Below are positions 63,530-64,000 of a stretch of 64,000 bases of DNA, one piece after another; the first letter of the stretch is position 1, and each line of letters opens with the position of its first letter. A program made the translations under genes and the position numbers. The DNA comes from Oidiodendron maius Zn (Eukaryota > Ascomycota > Leotiomycetes > Myxotrichaceae): positions 2,129,816 through 2,193,815 of the forward strand of contig KN832875.1 in assembly GCA_000827325.1 (NCBI GenBank), read 5' to 3'. The notes below the pieces were generated by a model. It searched no databases. It saw nothing but the letters and a program-made list of their open reading frames with translations, and was not told where the DNA came from.

Positions 63530-64000
63530 TATTATTATTAATACTCTGTTTAGCTATCTAGCTACAGAACCTCTACTAGAAATATCATAAGGTAAACCGT
63601 GCCCCTTAGGGCTGGACGAAACCCTTATGCATTGGTCCCTATACGCACGAAGCGTCTTCGCCTGGTCCTCGCTGCTACTTAGCCGGTCTCACCGCCGACT
63701 ATGTGATACCACCTGGAGCCTCTATAGCCCCCTTTCTTCCTCCTCCTCCTCCTGGTCCTGGATTGCTGCATACCTGCAGGCTCGCCGGAACTCAGGGAGG
63801 CGGCCGGTAGCTAGCAGCCACCTTACCACCGTCCCTGCACAGGCTGGGTCTGCCGTTGCTGCTGTGAAGTCGCGGGTGGTTCGAAGGGGGTGCGGTAGGA
63901 GGGCCCTCTGGAGCTCCTCTCTCTCTTGTTGTAGTTCTGGGCAATAGAGGACTATATGGGCTGGCGTTTCCCCTGTAATGCTGCAGCGACAGAGCGGCGT
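63530..64000 (-). mobile_element. LINE copy E, 3' end only, little RIP-mutated
   Basis: Begins with the same (TTA)n tail at 63,530 and matches copies B and C through the GC-rich 3' end. It is the least mutated copy of this segment in the window (for example tgaagtcgcgggtggttcg at 63,866). It runs off the right edge. Confidence 0.9.

Overview
The window looks like accessory DNA of a filamentous ascomycete (Pezizomycotina). Gene structures have short GT-AG introns of about 47 to 120 bp. Recognisable products are typically fungal: class III chitin synthase, P4-ATPase, secreted purple acid phosphatase, F-box protein and a SesB-like hydrolase. The second half is dominated by transposon copies turned extremely AT-rich by C-to-T change, as expected from repeat-induced point mutation (RIP). 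Species cannot be fixed from sequence alone; codon use and gene content would fit a eurotiomycete-like fungus, but that is inference.

Layout. 1-12,250 is a gene island: chitin synthase 3' part (+), an NmrA-like NAD(P)-binding protein (+), a two-domain GFA/CENP-V protein (-), purple acid phosphatase with a Ser/Thr-rich tail (-), a 17-bp tandem repeat, and an F-box-type protein (-). 12,250-20,300 is a decayed zone: a DUF3723-like pseudogene split by a long-TIR transposon that carries a MITE in its left TIR, a pogo-like transposase relic and a solo LTR inside; then a Myb-like ORF, a LINE tail and a multi-pass membrane protein gene killed by three in-frame stops. 20,850-31,710 is a second gene island: P4-ATPase (+), an aspartic-peptidase-like membrane protein lacking the first catalytic Asp (+), a stand-alone SesB-like alpha/beta hydrolase (-) and a membrane protein (+) divergent from it. 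A HET-domain fragment follows. 33,002-38,365 is a young, nearly intact Ty1/copia element with four nonsense codons. From about 38,550 to the end there are no host genes: gypsy LTRs, five copies of one Tad1-like LINE in different RIP states (one inserted in another with a 14-bp target duplication), a heavily mutated gypsy element, and a 214-bp assembly gap.

How it fits together. The two gene islands hold cell-wall, phosphate, lipid-transport and redox genes with no evident shared pathway. The SesB-like hydrolase, HET fragment and DUF3723 relic are of the kinds found in fungal allorecognition and in giant Starship elements, but no tyrosine-recombinase captain is visible here. The strongest story is the layered insertion history and graded RIP of the repeats. 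Exon joins were inferred by eye from reading frame, splice sites and family conservation; none was tested against RNA.
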